Assembly (NCBI GenBank): GCA_041653315.1
Contig: JBAZFO010000030.1
Span: 1-14,407, forward strand
Length of the DNA: 14,407 nt
DNA from: Candidatus Micrarchaeia archaeon
GTDB lineage: Archaea; Micrarchaeota; Micrarchaeia; Anstonellales; JAHKLY01
Reading direction: 5' to 3'
The position numbers were made by a program, and so were the translations under genes. Positions 12,501-14,407 of this stretch are shown here, piece after piece (position 1 is the stretch's first letter; each line of letters opens with the position of its first letter). The notes below the pieces were generated by a model. It was not told the origin of the DNA. It saw nothing but the letters and a program-made list of their open reading frames with translations, and did no database searches.

Positions 12501-14407
12501 ACCTTGGAGCAACAGAAAACACAGAAATAGATACTTTAAGTTCTGATGGTGCATCTACTTTTCCTTTATTCTTAATGGGAGATTCTGGTACAGCAAATAA
12601 TACTACAATAAAACATTTTAATATTCAAAATTCAGCTGGGTTTGGTATTGTTTCATGGGATGATAATTTAGAAATTTCTGATTCAAATATTTGCAATAAT
12701 AATTTACAGGCCTTTCCTCTACCTAGTGGAGGAATAGGAATAAATGATATTATATATTTCTCAAGTTCCCCAACAATATCTAATGTAATTTGTGATGAAG
12801 TTATTTGTACAGCACCTTGTTCAATAGGAGAATGCTATGGTACAGAAACATTCATAACTTGTGAAAATTTACATACTGAAGAAGATTGCTTAAATTCATA
12901 TGAAATCGAATCTGATATCCCATATCAATGTACTTGGATTGAAATACCCACAGGCCGTGGATTAACATTAGAATATTGTGAAAGAGGAGATAGATGTTTA
13001 TTACAATATGCTGGCTGTGTAAATTTATCAGATCCAACAACATTTGCAGGAAGAGTTGTTCAAAATTTAGATGGAACATTTAACATAACTGAAGATGTAA
13101 CTTTATGTCAAGGAACTTATACTATTAATGCAACAACAGATGAAAAACGTGCAATAAACATTATAGGAGATAATATTGATTTAGATTGCAATAATTCTGT
13201 AATACAACAAGATCCTTCATTTATTAGAAATGGAAAAGGAATTTATAATTTTGGTTATAATGGAGTTACTATAAAAAATTGTGAAGTTTTAGATTATAAT
13301 ATTGGTATAGACACATCAATAATAGATGGCAGTCAATATTCAGATAAAGTTTATATACAAAATAATATTTTAAAAACAAATAATAGAGGGATAAATGCAC
13401 TAACTTTAGGAAAAGTGTATATAATTGATAATTTTGTATATAATAATACTGATTATGGATTATTTTTAACTCTACAAGGGAATGAAATTAGTGAAATTCA
13501 TGGAAACACAATTAATACTGGACATTTTTATGGAGGAATATATTTAAACCAAATAAAAAATTCAATAGTTCATAACAATATTATTAATAATAATTTAGGA
13601 GATGGGATTTCAATAATGATGGCAACTGGCGGGGAAATTTATAATAATTTTATTTCAGAAAATACAAATGGGATTAAAGCAATATTTATGACTCAAAATA
13701 TGAATATACATAATAATTCAATAAAATTAAATTCAAAAAATGGTATAGAATTTTATTCTTTAGTTGGTACTTCAGGCACTCAAATATATGAAAATGATTT
13801 ATGTACAAATAGTGGATCATATGATATTAATGTTAAAAACTCAGCTATGATGCTTTCTCCAAATATAATAACAAATAATAATTGTAATCTAACTAGAAAG
13901 AATATAAATGGAGTAATAACCGGATGTGATAATCCTTGCGCAGCAGGATTAAGTTTATGTGATCGCGCAGAAGCAGCAAGTTTAACAGGCGCAGATACAA
14001 TACTTTCAGATGACGGCGCAAGAACATATTATTTGATAAACAGCTGTGGAACAATATACGCACGACCAATCGGAGAAACAGAAACAAGAGTTGGTCATTA
14101 CATTCTAGCGCAAAACATTAACACTACTGGAACATGTTTAGAAATAGCGCGTGATGATGTTGAGATAGAAGGGTGTGGCAAAGAGATAAAAGGAATAAGT
14201 GGCGGCTTTGGAGGAACACCTGGCCGTTCAATAGAAATAAAAGACCAAAAAAATATTTTAATTAATAATGCCACTTTTGCATCAGAAATAAGATTTGAAG
14301 GAACAAATGAAAACATAATAATACAAAACTCAACAGCTAAAAATATTTTCAGAATTTTAGAAGATTCAGAAATTCTATTTGATAACTGTAAATTACAAAG
14401 TACAAGC
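9524..14407 (+). CDS. Giant surface lipoprotein with propeller-like and beta-helix modules (partial, runs off the window)
   Basis: I read this frame codon by codon: it is open from the ATG at 9524 to the last base, 1628 codons with no stop. A lipoprotein signal ends in L-F-G-C (14-17). Residues about 18-265 are beta-rich with many Asn-x-Ser/Thr sites. About 266-600 resembles a propeller of short strands with Y-I-G-A, F-I-L-A-D-G and F-V-I-D blades. Then right-handed (NosD-like) beta-helix modules start near 605, 844, 1165 and 1478. Three open with a conserved T-L-C or C-V-N-L-S strand and D-x-(C)-N-G, and junctions carry a P-C motif. A Cys-rich unit (about 1110-1164) matches those of the surface protein at 2080-4124. 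Probably a large adhesin or carbohydrate-binding surface protein; the C-terminus and anchor are unseen. Confidence 0.85.
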   Translation, partial: MKKVVLLLIFSLFLFGCIQTPPNNDIPKLQEEISYENIDLIDILNINPEAKDVIISPNKKSANILLNPDLKELSGFLNFSLNINSDSLLKFNSIISNETHNQINLHSIIINTYFEKRPSNIIFLGDVSTIEKDKIKQTITLENTEDIAKDINISLNFYINSSSIKLNNEEIKINKNDIIVFKTDNYDLDISYDEYYSSTNSFTYETNGKIHTFDWTDLIGKQYAILITTEDEKISHIEIQTKTHLNPKETVIFDPSYSSKNISSIEVKEFIGVSDIKDIKMGYKGSKEFVYIMTEDTIYYIEDINSFKTKSSITDIYTAKFTLPYSDPQMKFMDIDTGNVLGNSNDILITIFPYGAMLIPGNTITNERVLDIHNPGTSYSFASQVSSFNFFDGAYINEDEKLACFGSSTYFESGTQYTHNVFCFKHPFIGTTYSPLNPNVFKFNEPDLWYRTIQSGESGCAGIPYITNNKMYIGAPCHNGISILNSLNSNTYTYSSLTQKGPSGFGAGFAGEGDNLFILADGKILRFKDNTEWISRNGINSLAMDENYIYGGASGKIFVIDKNNGEIVIELIGDLTGALTTGSLGAITDDGFYLLEVTESTLCYTPTALDLANGLTINSDTTLCTGNYNFEDTALVAITMASDDITLDCNGANIIGPGTGVGISVFSIDNIIIKNCNISNFGAGIRLLGDAKNNIIMNNNIFENQNEAGIGIINKSRNNTIIDNRLFDNLGMGIGIFGTPTNNYIKNNEIFDNQGGIGISVSHNNEIYNNSVFNNNLGGIVIQGYTNNLTDNIVCNNGATQPIPNDISIILSTSNNFGDNTCDNLDNSGSNTVTCNTPCNVIDNCVNLSNLSTFGTKINIDSLNSEFEINEDVTLCTDYYEIENTLVFMFDGLTLDLNGSTLNSTRTDSSRGPIEINRKNNIKILNGSLACVEDICKGISAFTNNTQIKNINILDSRFGISILFGSNNIIENITCLQPAEHGDEDTNETVCIHLGATENTEIDTLSSDGASTFPLFLMGDSGTANNTTIKHFNIQNSAGFGIVSWDDNLEISDSNICNNNLQAFPLPSGGIGINDIIYFSSSPTISNVICDEVICTAPCSIGECYGTETFITCENLHTEEDCLNSYEIESDIPYQCTWIEIPTGRGLTLEYCERGDRCLLQYAGCVNLSDPTTFAGRVVQNLDGTFNITEDVTLCQGTYTINATTDEKRAINIIGDNIDLDCNNSVIQQDPSFIRNGKGIYNFGYNGVTIKNCEVLDYNIGIDTSIIDGSQYSDKVYIQNNILKTNNRGINALTLGKVYIIDNFVYNNTDYGLFLTLQGNEISEIHGNTINTGHFYGGIYLNQIKNSIVHNNIINNNLGDGISIMMATGGEIYNNFISENTNGIKAIFMTQNMNIHNNSIKLNSKNGIEFYSLVGTSGTQIYENDLCTNSGSYDINVKNSAMMLSPNIITNNNCNLTRKNINGVITGCDNPCAAGLSLCDRAEAASLTGADTILSDDGARTYYLINSCGTIYARPIGETETRVGHYILAQNINTTGTCLEIARDDVEIEGCGKEIKGISGGFGGTPGRSIEIKDQKNILINNATFASEIRFEGTNENIIIQNSTAKNIFRILEDSEILFDNCKLQSTS

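Overview
The window looks like part of the genome of a very AT-rich archaeon, most likely one of the small-genome DPANN lineages (Woesearchaeota/Pacearchaeota-like). That placement is an inference. The support is an archaeal/eukaryotic-type glycyl-tRNA synthetase, ribosomal protein eL33 (L35Ae), archease, a RecJ-like DHH phosphoesterase, TATA-like boxes about 25 nt before several start codons (leaderless transcripts), perfect GGTGAT/GAGGT Shine-Dalgarno sequences on others, a box C/D guide RNA, and an intron-bearing tRNA-Trp whose discriminator base is A73.

Layout. Bases 1-1560 are visibly less AT-rich than the rest. They hold an unrecognised protein, a small convergent two-helix membrane protein, and an intergenic stretch with a C/D guide RNA and a poly-pyrimidine hairpin repeat. 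Bases 1687-4124 (minus) hold a Lys-rich small membrane protein and a secreted Cys-rich, calcium-motif, beta-helix surface protein with a C-terminal membrane anchor; its signal peptide is frameshifted at an 8-T run. Bases 4255-5754 encode GlyRS. Two matching 26-bp palindromes lie between it and a DUF4143-type AAA ATPase (5866-7140). Bases 7141-7710 contain no protein gene but are dense with structure: stacked hairpins, two copies of the hairpin repeat, a tRNA-Trp gene on the minus strand and a possible structured RNA on the plus strand. A DHH phosphoesterase follows on the minus strand (7711-8763), divergent from an eL33-archease operon (8826-9480). From 9524 to the right edge runs one uninterrupted frame of at least 1628 codons encoding a giant lipoprotein with propeller-like and beta-helix modules.

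The most notable system is the tRNA-Trp (7294-7497, minus). It folds as a normal 73-nt tRNA only if two segments are removed: 49 nt at the usual 37/38 position and 82 nt inside the T-loop. The T-loop insert contains a copy of the hairpin repeat, and another copy lies just past the tRNA 3' end. About 6 kb away, at 1434-1471, a C box/guide/D' box unit has a 12-nt guide that pairs along its whole length with this pre-tRNA, running into the first intron. By the D-box-plus-five rule it targets C34, the nucleotide known to be 2'-O-methylated in archaeal tRNA-Trp. Archease, a helper of the RtcB ligase that joins tRNA exons, is encoded nearby. Together these suggest a tRNA-Trp maturation circuit with an unusual substrate.
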